64,000 bases of DNA. Origin: G963677085 sp963677085. Its GTDB lineage: Bacteria > Planctomycetota > Planctomycetia > Pirellulales > Thermoguttaceae. Position numbers and translations under genes: made by a program. The stretch lies in the NCBI GenBank assembly GCA_963677085.2, contig CAXXFH010000002.1:248001-312000 (forward strand), written 5' to 3'. Below, piece by piece: positions 34,641-43,278 of the stretch; within the stretch, counting starts at the first letter, position 1; each line of letters starts with the position of its first letter. Under the pieces are notes generated by a model. It saw only the letters and a program-made list of their open reading frames with translations, was not told where the DNA came from and did no database searches.

Positions 34641-36788
34641 TTAGGGTTGGACGTCGTTTGCCGGTGCCGATTCGCACGGCTGCCAGTCGTTCGATACCTG
34701 TACCGGTTTGCCGACGGGAAGGCCGGACAGTTCATCGGCATCGCCCTGGATCAGGAAGGAACGCGGTGGCATCGTCGTGCCGTCGACCAGGGTCCTTGGG
34801 TCGGTGGCGAAATTTACGGTTACCGATGCCCCGTTGGCGAAGGTGCTCTTCTGAAGAAGCGCATCCTTGCTCAATCGCTCATGGTTGACCATCTCTGAGA
34901 AGCCGACGGCGCGGCGCCAGCGGCATACATTGTCGTAACACTCTTTGAACCGGTCGGTGTTGGCTTCGAAAAACGCGTGGTGCGGTTTCCACAGAACCCA
35001 CATCGGCATCGAGGCGTGAATCATTTGCAGCAGGTCCTTCTGGGCCCAGAGCGAAAACATGCGGTGGCTGTTGTCGCCCCATCGCCAGGTTGTCTCGACG
35101 CAATCGCCATAGACGAGCTGAAATAAGGGAACACGCCGCGCGGGGTTTGTGCCAAAATCTTCGTAGCGAGGGGTGGATTCCGTTGGCAGAAACGGCAATT
35201 CGTGAATCGCCTTGGGTGCGGCGAAGAACGCCGCCGTGCTCATGATTCCTTCGAAGTAATCGGCCACATGAACTGCCCAGTCGCGGCCCGTTTCCGAACC
35301 GACCACCAACCCCAATTCGTCGGTGAGATAGCGGAACTGTTCGATGCGGGTTTCGCGGTCTATGGCGCGCGTCATCGGGTGTTTCGGATCGAAACACTCG
35401 TAGAGACCGGCTGATGTGGTGCAATCGAGGAAGTAGGCTGAAAGGGGCTTGTCTTCCAAACGCTTCGGCATCTTTTCCTGCAAAACACGCAGGCCGCAGT
35501 GTGTGCAGATTACGTAGCTGGGGTAGACGTCCCCGGTTTTGGGGTCTTTTATTGGACACCAACCGACTTGATTGGAGCCGTCGGCACGTTTGATGACATC
35601 GTCGGGAAAGGTAAAACCCTCGCATCGTTCCCACTTGCTTGGCGGAGTGCCCGGTTCGTAGAGGTCAGTATAGATGTCGTATCGGCCCGTCAAAAATCCC
35701 AAGTCGTTCATTCGCCGGACTTCAGCAGCGGAATATCCGGAGGTGACCAACGCCCGATCGATCCCGAGTTGCTTCAATTGTTCGACGATCTGGAAATCGC
35801 CGCCGGTGTAGATGTTCACGGCGCCCACCAAGCGATCGATCGTGGGACGTTCTTTGCGTTTCTCGGCCAAGGTCTTCAAATGGCCCGCCTTTTTCACGTA
35901 GGCGCGATAGCGTTTGGCCATCGCAACATAGCCACCCTTGTCGGCAAAATGGTAGAGCAGACGTCGGGCATACCCCAGTTTGCCCTTCTGGGGGCGAAAC
36001 AAGGGTTGCACCGACAACACCTTGCCCTGCTCCCCTTTCACCTGAATGCCACGAAAGTCGGCGTCGTCGAACGTCTCCATCACGACCAGGCAGCCGACGC
36101 CGGTTGCCAGGTCTGTTGAACCGAACCAGGGCATGGAAATGGCCCCGCCGAGGCGTTTGCCGTGCCACTCGGTTTCAGCAACGTCCCACAGCAGACCGGC
36201 CGCGGTGGGGATGACCAGCTTGCCTTCGGCGGCTTCCAGGATGATGGGAGCCGGTAGGGCCAGTTCGTCTGTTTTCGCTTCCAAGTCTCCAGAGATTGCG
36301 CAATGCAACTCGGCCGCGTTCGGTGCGACGTTCAGGCGTATTGTGAGAGGTACCTTGGCGTTGCTGCGGCGGAAGCAGTAGTCGAGTGTCATCTCGACGC
36401 CTTCGCCCGGCGAAGGCAACGGCGTAATCTTCGTCACGGCAATGTCGGCCGCGGAAGCACCAATCGGAGTGGCAACAGGCTGTGTCGCATCCGTGGGATT
36501 TGCCTTGGCCGCCGCCTGTCGCCAGAGTCGATCGCAACGTTTGTCCAGGACATCCCACGTGGCAGTCGTTTCGTTGACGGTCACCCGAATGACGTCGTTC
36601 TCGAATACCCATCGACCGTCGACATGGGTCGCTTCGGCGTGGGCGAAGCCAGACACATTCATCACAACCAACGCAACGCCCAGCAACCGTGCTACACGTG
36701 CGGCGAACGCGTTCGTTACGGGCAGAAAGGTTCTTGCGGCGGCGGTAAGCCCGTGTTTCGCGACCAACGACAGGCGACAGCGTGACAT
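34641..36788 (-). CDS. Secreted glycoside-hydrolase-like protein
   Basis: A 715-residue exported protein; AAGGAG precedes ATG 36788, and the signal peptide ends about residue 52 (GFAHA). Residues ~55-300 are beta-rich with a pattern of N-terminal supersandwich domains of large glycosidases (VDGRWVFENDVIRVTVNETTAT). Residues ~320-620 look like a TIM barrel: AVNIYTGGDFQIVEQLKQLGI, FLTGRYDIYTDLYEP, SAYFLDCTTSAG, GLVVGSETGRDWAVHVADYFEG, LFQLVYGDCVETTWRWGD. The Asp/Glu in YFLDCTT and VGSETGRD are good catalytic candidates. Layout resembles DUF5696 / GH101-GH129-related enzymes, but I cannot fix the family. Function probably is degradation of a host or algal glycan. Confidence 0.75.
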   Translation of the reverse strand: MSRCRLSLVAKHGLTAAARTFLPVTNAFAARVARLLGVALVVMNVSGFAHAEATHVDGRWVFENDVIRVTVNETTATWDVLDKRCDRLWRQAAAKANPTDATQPVATPIGASAADIAVTKITPLPSPGEGVEMTLDYCFRRSNAKVPLTIRLNVAPNAAELHCAISGDLEAKTDELALPAPIILEAAEGKLVIPTAAGLLWDVAETEWHGKRLGGAISMPWFGSTDLATGVGCLVVMETFDDADFRGIQVKGEQGKVLSVQPLFRPQKGKLGYARRLLYHFADKGGYVAMAKRYRAYVKKAGHLKTLAEKRKERPTIDRLVGAVNIYTGGDFQIVEQLKQLGIDRALVTSGYSAAEVRRMNDLGFLTGRYDIYTDLYEPGTPPSKWERCEGFTFPDDVIKRADGSNQVGWCPIKDPKTGDVYPSYVICTHCGLRVLQEKMPKRLEDKPLSAYFLDCTTSAGLYECFDPKHPMTRAIDRETRIEQFRYLTDELGLVVGSETGRDWAVHVADYFEGIMSTAAFFAAPKAIHELPFLPTESTPRYEDFGTNPARRVPLFQLVYGDCVETTWRWGDNSHRMFSLWAQKDLLQMIHASMPMWVLWKPHHAFFEANTDRFKECYDNVCRWRRAVGFSEMVNHERLSKDALLQKSTFANGASVTVNFATDPRTLVDGTTMPPRSFLIQGDADELSGLPVGKPVQVSNDWQPCESAPANDVQP

Positions 36789-37210
36789 GAGCGAACTCCT
36801 TAAGCTGGCAGGCGTAGTGGAGAGGGAATGATCATCAGCGTGCCCCAATCCCTAGGACATGCCCAATCGTCGAGGAAGGTATCTGCAGGACCGCACCGTC
36901 TAGGATGTGCCGAGGTTGTGACGTCGTCAAGGAGGTTTTTCTTCAACGCTTGTAGGAATTGATCCAGGCGGCTGGCGGTCTTGCCAGCGGACGTTTGGCG
37001 TGGTCGGAAAGCATGGTAAAAGCTCTACACGGTTTGACGCAAAAACTACTTGCCTCGTTATTAGGAGAAAACCAGAATGCATTGAAATGGGCAGCGAGGG
37101 TCTTTTTCGCTCTATCTCCCTTGTCGTCGCGGTATCTGAACGCCGGATAGAAGGTCATTTGGGCCTTGTAGCATAGCCTCGCTTAACGTGTTATCGACGG
37201 AGGTGCTGTG
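36789..37210. other. Intergenic region
   Basis: No gene or strong repeat seen. GGAGG at 37199-37203 is the ribosome binding site of the next gene. Confidence 0.4.
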
Positions 37211-37885
37211 ATGATTCACCGTTTCAGTCTTGCCCTGGTCGTCGCCGTTTTTTCAGCAACCACCCTACGTGCCGAAGTCATCCTCGTCGATTTCAACGAC
37301 AATGGCTCGCGGCCAGCCCCCGCTGTTGGCGAACCCACATGGAACACGTTTGCGACGCCTCCAACCGGCGCGACCGCGCTGATTGACGTGGACGGCGAGG
37401 AGACGAACGTGATCTTGAAAATGGATGGCTTCTCGGATTCCAGCACCAACATGAGCAGTACTGCATGGGCTAAGTCCTGGGTGGACGAGCAGGCCACGAT
37501 GGACTATTTGTGGTGTGGAAACGGCAAAGTAACGCTTGGCGGGTTGGGCAGCAATCCGACGTATAACGTCGAGTTGGTCGCCGCGAACCGTTCACAATAT
37601 GCGCCCTCTGGCGACTACACGATCGGCGATGTTACCTACGACGACTTCGATCTAAACGAGGACGGTTGGGTTGCTCAGACCATCATGGTGTGGAACGACG
37701 TGACGCCCGATGCCAACGGTGAAATCGTTATCACACTCGACGGTATGATTGTGGATCCGGAGGCGAGTGGCTCCGTTCTTATTGTAAATGCGCTGCGACT
37801 GCAATCTGTGCCTGAACCGTCGGGCGTCATGCTGATCGCGATGGGCCTTGTGACGCTGGTCTTCTATCGGCGATCGGCCGCGTAG
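37211..37885 (+). CDS. PEP-CTERM secreted protein
   Basis: A 224-residue exported protein. Start at ATG 37211 (GTG 37208 also in frame) after GGAGG. Signal peptide to about residue 21 (LRAE). The C-terminus is a complete PEP-CTERM sorting signal: VPEPSGVMLIAMGLVTLVFYRRSAA, i.e. VPEP box, hydrophobic helix and Arg cluster. This is recognised by exosortase and leads to surface or matrix attachment. The body is a beta-rich domain with Asp/Asn-rich loops (VDFNDNGSRPAPAVG near the start); no enzyme motif seen. No exosortase is in the window. Confidence 0.9.
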   Translation: MIHRFSLALVVAVFSATTLRAEVILVDFNDNGSRPAPAVGEPTWNTFATPPTGATALIDVDGEETNVILKMDGFSDSSTNMSSTAWAKSWVDEQATMDYLWCGNGKVTLGGLGSNPTYNVELVAANRSQYAPSGDYTIGDVTYDDFDLNEDGWVAQTIMVWNDVTPDANGEIVITLDGMIVDPEASGSVLIVNALRLQSVPEPSGVMLIAMGLVTLVFYRRSAA

Positions 37886-37887
37886 TG

Positions 37888-38041
37888 GTGTAGGGTGTGG
37901 CGAACGCAGCGAGCGCCGCCGATTTTCTCGTTATACACTTTCGGCGGCCTGTGTTGTGTACGAACTTGGGCCGTCCGACATTCGGAGATGGTTCATCGAG
38001 CCGAGGTTGATGGCGTTCGCTTCGCTTGACCCATCCTACAC
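37888..38041. repeat. Inverted-repeat element between PEP-CTERM and DUF1559 genes
   Basis: GTGTAGGGTGTGGCGAACGC (37888-) and GGCGTTCGCTTCGCTTGACC...TACAC (38012-38041) are imperfect inverted ends of a 154-bp piece. The end sequence type (gtaggatgggtcaagcgaagc in reverse) is a known style of bacterial interspersed repeat. No coding capacity. Confidence 0.6.
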
Positions 38042-38104
38042 GGCTCGATCTATCCTACCTAGCTTGGCCTGAAGGTTCGGGCGAAGTCTGCCAGGAGGTT
38101 CGGT

Positions 38105-39118
38105 GTGTGTTGGCACGCAGATACACGTCGCGCGTTCACCCTGGTCGAACTCCTGGTCGTCATTGCGATCATCGGGATCCTGATCGCCCTGCTGCTGCCC
38201 GCCGTCCAGTCGGCCCGAGAAGCCGCTCGGCGTTTACACTGTACGAACAAAATGAAACAGCTTGCTCTGGCGTTGCACAACTACGGCAGTGCACATGGTT
38301 GCCTGGCCTCGGGCTATATCGCCAACAAGAGTACAACCGGTTCGAGTTGGTGTCGTGACAGTGCGACGAACACCTTGTTCGGTGCCCCCTGGACGGTGCT
38401 GGTTTTACCCTATTTGGAACAGAACTCGCTGCATGCGCGGTTCGATTTCGCGAAGCAGTTCACCAACGTATCGTACAGTCCGTCCGAGGGCGACTTCAAC
38501 AGCAAGAATCATCAAGCCTGGAAGATGCCACTGGATACGTACAAGTGCTCTTCCGATCCTTACACCTCGGTTTCGGAATCGAACAGCCTGAACTACGTCG
38601 GGGTGCAGGGTGGTGGCGACTACGGCGGCGCGGCATGCAGTGGTGGTGGAAGAGTGTTCTTTTTGAACGGCGTATTGTACCACAATTCGCATACGCGTTT
38701 TGCCGACATCCGCGACGGGGCGTCCCAGACGTTTCTGCTGGGCGAAACCAAGTATATTCCTGGCGCTGCCCATCGTGGTGGCGACGCTAACACCTATCTG
38801 GGCAACGGCGGTTGTTACGCCGGGTGGGCTTCGGGGCCTAAAATGGACAGCGACGGTCCCAACCCCTATACGTTGGCGGCTGCTGTCTTGCAGATCAATT
38901 CGGTGCCGGGCAGCGGAGGGGAACGAGGCGACTTTCCCCCGAATCCCGATCTTTTCACCCAAATGTCGAAGCTCTTCGGCAGCTTTCATGTCGGCGGCTG
39001 CAACTTCGCGATGGCCGACGGGTCGGTTCACTTCGTCAGTGAAACGATCGACTTTTCGACCTATCAGGCACTGGCAGTTCGCAACGATGGGTTGCCGCTG
39101 GGTGGATTACCTGAGTAA
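38105..39118 (+). CDS. DUF1559 pseudopilin-like secreted protein
   Basis: A 337-residue planctomycete-type DUF1559 protein. GTG 38105 follows AGGAGG by 6 bp. A type IV prepilin-like leader is present: RRAFTLVELLVVIAIIGILI; the residue before Phe is Ala instead of the usual Gly, which may affect peptidase cleavage. Next comes the conserved AVQSAREAARRLHCTNKMKQL helix, a DUF1559 domain with several Cys, and the C-terminal H-x9-DG motif near HVGGCNFAMADGSVHF. Such proteins are secreted by a type II-like system and are numerous in these bacteria; function unknown. One of two in the window. Confidence 0.95.
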   Translation: MCWHADTRRAFTLVELLVVIAIIGILIALLLPAVQSAREAARRLHCTNKMKQLALALHNYGSAHGCLASGYIANKSTTGSSWCRDSATNTLFGAPWTVLVLPYLEQNSLHARFDFAKQFTNVSYSPSEGDFNSKNHQAWKMPLDTYKCSSDPYTSVSESNSLNYVGVQGGGDYGGAACSGGGRVFFLNGVLYHNSHTRFADIRDGASQTFLLGETKYIPGAAHRGGDANTYLGNGGCYAGWASGPKMDSDGPNPYTLAAAVLQINSVPGSGGERGDFPPNPDLFTQMSKLFGSFHVGGCNFAMADGSVHFVSETIDFSTYQALAVRNDGLPLGGLPE

Positions 39119-39226
39119 CCCGTGGGGAAACTGTAGCAATACACACAAGCGTCGGCTCAACTCCGCGGGCAAAGTCGATCGAGTCGCCGATGCCATGGGT
39201 TTTTCGAACCGACCGGAGACGAGGTG

Positions 39227-40708
39227 TTACTTCGGCGGTCGGGCAGCATTCCAGCCGGCGCGAACCCGTCGCGTGAGCTCTTTCACCACGTCGGCCTTGT
39301 CTGGATCTGCGGCAAGGTTAACCGTTTCCCCTGGATCCTCCAGGTGGTCGTAGAGTTCGACGGCGACGACCTTTGTCGGGTCGCGGCGGTCGCGCCATTC
39401 GGTCATCCGGTAGCGATCGGTGCGCATCGAGTAGCCCATGGCCTTGCCACGAGGATACTGACTGAAGGCGGCCGGTTTCCAGGCTCGCATGGGCGTGTCG
39501 GCCAGTGGAGCGAAGCTGGTTCCCTCTAAATGCTCGGGCGTTGGCAAGCCCGCCAGTTCACAGAGCGTGGGATAGATGTCCACGAACTCGACCAGCGCCG
39601 GGCACTTCTGGCCATTGCCCTTGGCCCCCGGCACTCGCATCAGCATGGCCGCCCGAGTATCGTACTCGAAGTTGGTGTGCTTGCACCATGCGCCGTAGTC
39701 GCCAAGCTTCCAACCATGGTCGCCCCAGAGGATGATGATCGTGTTGTCGCTGAGGTCAAGCTCCTTCAAGGTATCGAGCAAGCGACCGAGTTGGGCGTCG
39801 ACATAGCTCACGCAGGCACGGTAGCCGTGGATCAATCGTCGGGCTTCGTCGTCGGAAAGAAGGCCTTTCTTAGGCATTCCCTCGTAATGCCGTAGTTCTC
39901 CCCAGTTGCTGCCTGCGATGCTCGGCATGTCCTTGGGCCAAGCTTTGTTGTCCGGGACAACAATCTTGTTCGGGTCGTAAAGGTCCCAGTATTTCTTCGG
40001 ACAATTGAACGGCAAATGCGGTTTGTGGAAGCCCACGGCCAGGAAGAATGGCTGCTTCGACTGCTTCAATTCTTTGAGGGTCTCGACCGCCAGATCGGCC
40101 AGCGCGCCGTCGCGGTAGGCGTTGTCGGGCACGTCGGCGTCTTCGGTGGGTGGGCCAATACTGGCGTGGTAGAGCGGGATGCCGGTGAGGCCGCGTTTTC
40201 GGGCTGCAATTCGTCTGATACGGCAGCTTTCGGCCGTTTCCGGATCGCAGTATGCGGCTCCGCCCTTGGGGTGTAGGTAGCGATTCCAGGAGAGCTTGTC
40301 GTTGAGACTTCCGTGGAAGATTTTTCCCATGCCCACGGCTTCGTAGCCGTGGTTTTTGAAATGCTGCGACAGGGTGACGACGTCGCCCACCGTGTCGCGA
40401 AAATGCGTTTTCAGGTCGTACACCTTGGTGGAGTCAGGTCGCAAGCCGGTCATCAGGCTGGTCCGCGACGGCGAACAGACGGCCTGCTGGCAGTAAGCCC
40501 GTTGGAAGACCATGCCAGTTTGTGCAAGGCCGTCGAAATTCGGGCTGACGATCTCCTTCTTGCCATAACAGGAAAGCTCGGGCCGAAGATCGTCGGCCGC
40601 GATAAACAGGATATTGGGCTTAACGGCTGGTGCAGCGACCGACCGTTGACCTGCGACGATTGCCAGCACGGCAAGACTCAAACCGATGGCGATTTTTGGG
40701 CGAAGCAT
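39227..40708 (-). CDS. Secreted sulfatase, iduronate-2-sulfatase-like
   Basis: A 493-residue type I sulfatase. Signal peptide to about residue 25 (SVAA). The formylglycine motif is CSPSR in QQAVCSPSRTSLMTG, the Cys being modified by a separate enzyme. Metal ligands start with FIAADDLRPELSCYG; later DHGWKLGDYG and KHTNFEYD supply further Asp/His residues. The order and the GFHKPHLPFNCPKKYWDLYD segment are of the iduronate-sulfatase group. It would release sulfate from sulfated polysaccharide, e.g. marine algal glycans. The frame reaches 40777 but the start at 40708 fits the signal peptide. Confidence 0.96.
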   Translation of the reverse strand: MLRPKIAIGLSLAVLAIVAGQRSVAAPAVKPNILFIAADDLRPELSCYGKKEIVSPNFDGLAQTGMVFQRAYCQQAVCSPSRTSLMTGLRPDSTKVYDLKTHFRDTVGDVVTLSQHFKNHGYEAVGMGKIFHGSLNDKLSWNRYLHPKGGAAYCDPETAESCRIRRIAARKRGLTGIPLYHASIGPPTEDADVPDNAYRDGALADLAVETLKELKQSKQPFFLAVGFHKPHLPFNCPKKYWDLYDPNKIVVPDNKAWPKDMPSIAGSNWGELRHYEGMPKKGLLSDDEARRLIHGYRACVSYVDAQLGRLLDTLKELDLSDNTIIILWGDHGWKLGDYGAWCKHTNFEYDTRAAMLMRVPGAKGNGQKCPALVEFVDIYPTLCELAGLPTPEHLEGTSFAPLADTPMRAWKPAAFSQYPRGKAMGYSMRTDRYRMTEWRDRRDPTKVVAVELYDHLEDPGETVNLAADPDKADVVKELTRRVRAGWNAARPPK

Positions 40709-40854
40709 GGCGTGGTTCTCTTCACAGATTGAGTCATCGGAAAAAGGCCGCTGACGCACGGATGCGCAGCTCGCCACTGATGCTCATGATAGCCACCGGA
40801 GAAGTCCCACGCAAATCTGCGGGATATGCGGCGGCTGCCTTCGGTAGATCGGTG

Positions 40855-41361
40855 TTATCGGCTCGTCAAATCGAACGAGAGCGATTCCATGCCGCGTTGA
40901 ACGGTGGCACGCAGGCCCGATGTGTCGGGCTGACTGTACCGCGGAGGAGTGATCCACTCAATGCGCATCATCCCGGCATCCTGACGCGACAAGTTTTTGT
41001 AGTCCGGATTGTGGGTGATTTGCTTGCAGACGGTCACTCGATGTTCACCGGCCACGGCACCGGGCCGGTTGGCCGTGGCTAAGGAAAAGATGCCTCGGTC
41101 GTCGGTTGTGGCGCTCGCAATCGGGCCGCCGTCGACGGGGGTGAACATCACGGCCGCATCGGCCACCGGCTGACCGTCGATCGAGACGGTTCCCGTTACG
41201 GGAAGGAGCCTGACGCCATCGCTGCAGCCGGCAGCCAATACGGCCAGCCCCACCTGCATGCTTGCTCCCAGAAAAAGCAGGTTGCCCTTGGCCGTCGATC
41301 GACTCCAACGAACCCAACCGGGACGAAACCGTTCAAAAAGATGTCGTCGCCACTTCGCCAT
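40855..41361 (-). CDS. Lipoprotein with carboxypeptidase-regulatory-like domain
   Basis: A 168-residue protein overlapping the DUF1559 gene upstream by about 29 bp. ATG 41361 follows GGGAG; ATG 41259 is an alternative start with a cleaner lipoprotein signal. Lipobox LAVLAAGC then SDGVRLLPVTGTVSIDGQPVADAAVMFTPVDGG, the classic beginning of a transthyretin-like/CarboxypepD_reg fold; TTDDRGIFSLAT completes it. Planctomycetes commonly place such lipoproteins directly after a DUF1559 gene. Function unknown, but likely works with the pseudopilin. Confidence 0.85.
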   Translation of the reverse strand: MAKWRRHLFERFRPGWVRWSRSTAKGNLLFLGASMQVGLAVLAAGCSDGVRLLPVTGTVSIDGQPVADAAVMFTPVDGGPIASATTDDRGIFSLATANRPGAVAGEHRVTVCKQITHNPDYKNLSRQDAGMMRIEWITPPRYSQPDTSGLRATVQRGMESLSFDLTSR

Positions 41362-42298
41362 CCGCCTTGGCTCCCAGGTATTGGTACTGCTGGTGATCGA
41401 TCGTTTCGGAGAGGAAATGGACCGACCCGTCGCCGAAAAGGAAACTGGCTCCGCCGGGATGAGCCGATTTGAATCCGGCTTCCGTGTTCCAGTTGCAAAA
41501 TTGACCACAATGGTTTGCCTCGCTCGTATCGCGGTCGCAACTGTCGTAGTTGATGGGGATTACCGTGCTGCAGTAGCCGTTGCCGTTGTTCGACGTGGCC
41601 CAGCCGTTGTCATTGTGCCAGGAGCACATGGGCCGGACTTCCCCGAAGAAGATCGTGTTGCTTAACCCATCGCGAACGTCGCGCAGCGAGATGCACGTAC
41701 AGCGCCGGGTAAATGGACCGGAAAACTCCTGGAAGGATTCACAGGGGCCGTCAATGGAAAACGAATTGAAGTTGTTCGAGCAGGAGCAGCTACTGTTGTT
41801 CGACAACATGTTGGCACCACGCGAGGCGGTGTAGTTGTGCAGTGCTACGCGGTCCACGGGATCGATGCTGTGGTGCGACTCGGTGTTGATTACCTGGGGG
41901 TGGTTGTCGCTGGGGCACAGAAAGGCCGAGACGACCGTGGCCCCGATTGGGTCGCTCGTGCCGGGAAAGGTTTGCCCGTCAATGTTGGTTTGTGAGAAGT
42001 CAAAGGCGTCGTACAGCGTCTGTTGTTCGAGGAAGGGTAGCAAGCGAATTAGGATCGAGCCCTTGCGCGTACCATCGGCACACGACCAAAATGCACCCGG
42101 CGGGAGCCGCTTGAAATTTGTCTCGTAGTTTAGCAGTGCCAAGCCGATTTGCTTCATGTTGTTGGTGCATTGGATACGGCGCGCTGCCTCTCGGGCGGAC
42201 TGTACCGCGGGCAACAATAGCGCGATGAGAATGCCGATAATCGCAATGACCACCAACAGTTCGACAAGAGTGAAACCAGCCGTTTTGGGATTTGTCAT
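41333..42298 (-). CDS. DUF1559 pseudopilin-like secreted protein
   Basis: A 321-residue protein; AGGAT precedes ATG 42298. Prepilin leader with canonical Gly: KTAGFTLVELLVVIAIIGI, then AVQSAREAARRIQCTNNMKQIGLALLNYE. A run of Ser/Cys (NNSSCSCSNNFNSFS) lies in the middle. The H-x9-DG motif is in HPGGASFLFGDGSVHFLSETID. Adjacent to the small lipoprotein gene; probably one transcript. Confidence 0.96.
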   Translation of the reverse strand: MTNPKTAGFTLVELLVVIAIIGILIALLLPAVQSAREAARRIQCTNNMKQIGLALLNYETNFKRLPPGAFWSCADGTRKGSILIRLLPFLEQQTLYDAFDFSQTNIDGQTFPGTSDPIGATVVSAFLCPSDNHPQVINTESHHSIDPVDRVALHNYTASRGANMLSNNSSCSCSNNFNSFSIDGPCESFQEFSGPFTRRCTCISLRDVRDGLSNTIFFGEVRPMCSWHNDNGWATSNNGNGYCSTVIPINYDSCDRDTSEANHCGQFCNWNTEAGFKSAHPGGASFLFGDGSVHFLSETIDHQQYQYLGAKADGEVATTSF

Positions 42299-42376
42299 CG
42301 TTGCGATCCTGAAGGGAAATGCAAAACCAACGATGCCACACTGCGGTTCATGCCGTGGTTGCGTTGCCACGACGAA

Positions 42377-43216
42377 TCACCGCAAACGCCGTCTGGCAAA
42401 CGCCAGTAGGCCTATTGCTACCATGCCGAGGAGTACCAGGGATGAGGGTTCGGGAACCGTGTAGGGCAGCCGATAGTTGTAGTGGTCGGCAATCGTGGCG
42501 GCACTGATGGCCTCGTCCCACACGGCCACTTCGTCGATACGGCCGTCGAAAGCCTCGCTGTACTCGGGATTGCTGTAGGTCAGATTGCCGATGATGAAGT
42601 CGCTGGGGGTTGCTGTGGAAAGCGTTGCGATACTCTCACCGTGTTTGATTTCCTCGCCGTCGAGGTAAATCCGCACGGTGGTGCCGTCGTAAGTGCCCGC
42701 CACGTGATGCCAATTGCCGTCTTCCAAGGCACTCGCTGTCAATCCAGTTGCTGTGATGTTTTGGCCTGTCACATTGAGGGCCAATGCTGTCCCATTGCTC
42801 TGGAAGGAGAGAAACTTACCGCCGGTACCGCCCTGTCGCATGATCTCTGTGTAGGTGTTCGTGTGGATGTCGTCCGGTTGGATCCAGGCTTCCATGGTGA
42901 TCTGGTTCGTGGCACCCGTGGCGGCGTTTAACGTGTGCGGTGCGGCGACGGTCACTCGGGCGTTCCAGTCATTGCCCGGCTGACCCTGCAAATCGACCGC
43001 TTTGCCGATGACGCCCGGAGTGTACCACGAGGCCGCCGAGCCGAAGGTGGCGTCGTTGTCGCCGACTACGTCGGCTACAGTATCATCGGTGACCGTGCCG
43101 TCGTCGAATGTCCAGTAGGAGACGATGCCCGCTGGCGCGGTTACGGGTATTGCGAGGCACGCCAATAGCATGGCGACGGCAACTTGACAACGAATGAGGG
43201 GAAGGTCGTAACTCAT
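42377..43216 (-). CDS. LamG-domain PEP-CTERM protein
   Basis: A 279-residue exported protein; GGGAG precedes ATG 43216. Signal peptide to about residue 29. Residues ~30-245 are a concanavalin-A/LamG-type jelly roll: VSYWTFDDGTVTDDTVADVVGDND, MEAWIQPDD, WHHVAGTYDGTTVRIYLDGEEI and FDGRIDEVAVWDEAIS. C-terminal sorting signal VPEPSSLVLLGMVAIGLLAF plus RRR. Probably binds carbohydrate at the cell surface or in extracellular matrix. Confidence 0.93.
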   Translation of the reverse strand: MSYDLPLIRCQVAVAMLLACLAIPVTAPAGIVSYWTFDDGTVTDDTVADVVGDNDATFGSAASWYTPGVIGKAVDLQGQPGNDWNARVTVAAPHTLNAATGATNQITMEAWIQPDDIHTNTYTEIMRQGGTGGKFLSFQSNGTALALNVTGQNITATGLTASALEDGNWHHVAGTYDGTTVRIYLDGEEIKHGESIATLSTATPSDFIIGNLTYSNPEYSEAFDGRIDEVAVWDEAISAATIADHYNYRLPYTVPEPSSLVLLGMVAIGLLAFARRRLR

Positions 43217-43278
43217 TTTCAGTCTCCCAGCCATATAGGATTAGTTGCAACCGATCAGTTGGTCGTTTTTGTCAACGC

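Noticed and set aside
33707..34741. 344-codon minus-strand frame
   Set aside because: Antisense to gltD and the end of the glycosidase gene; no motifs.
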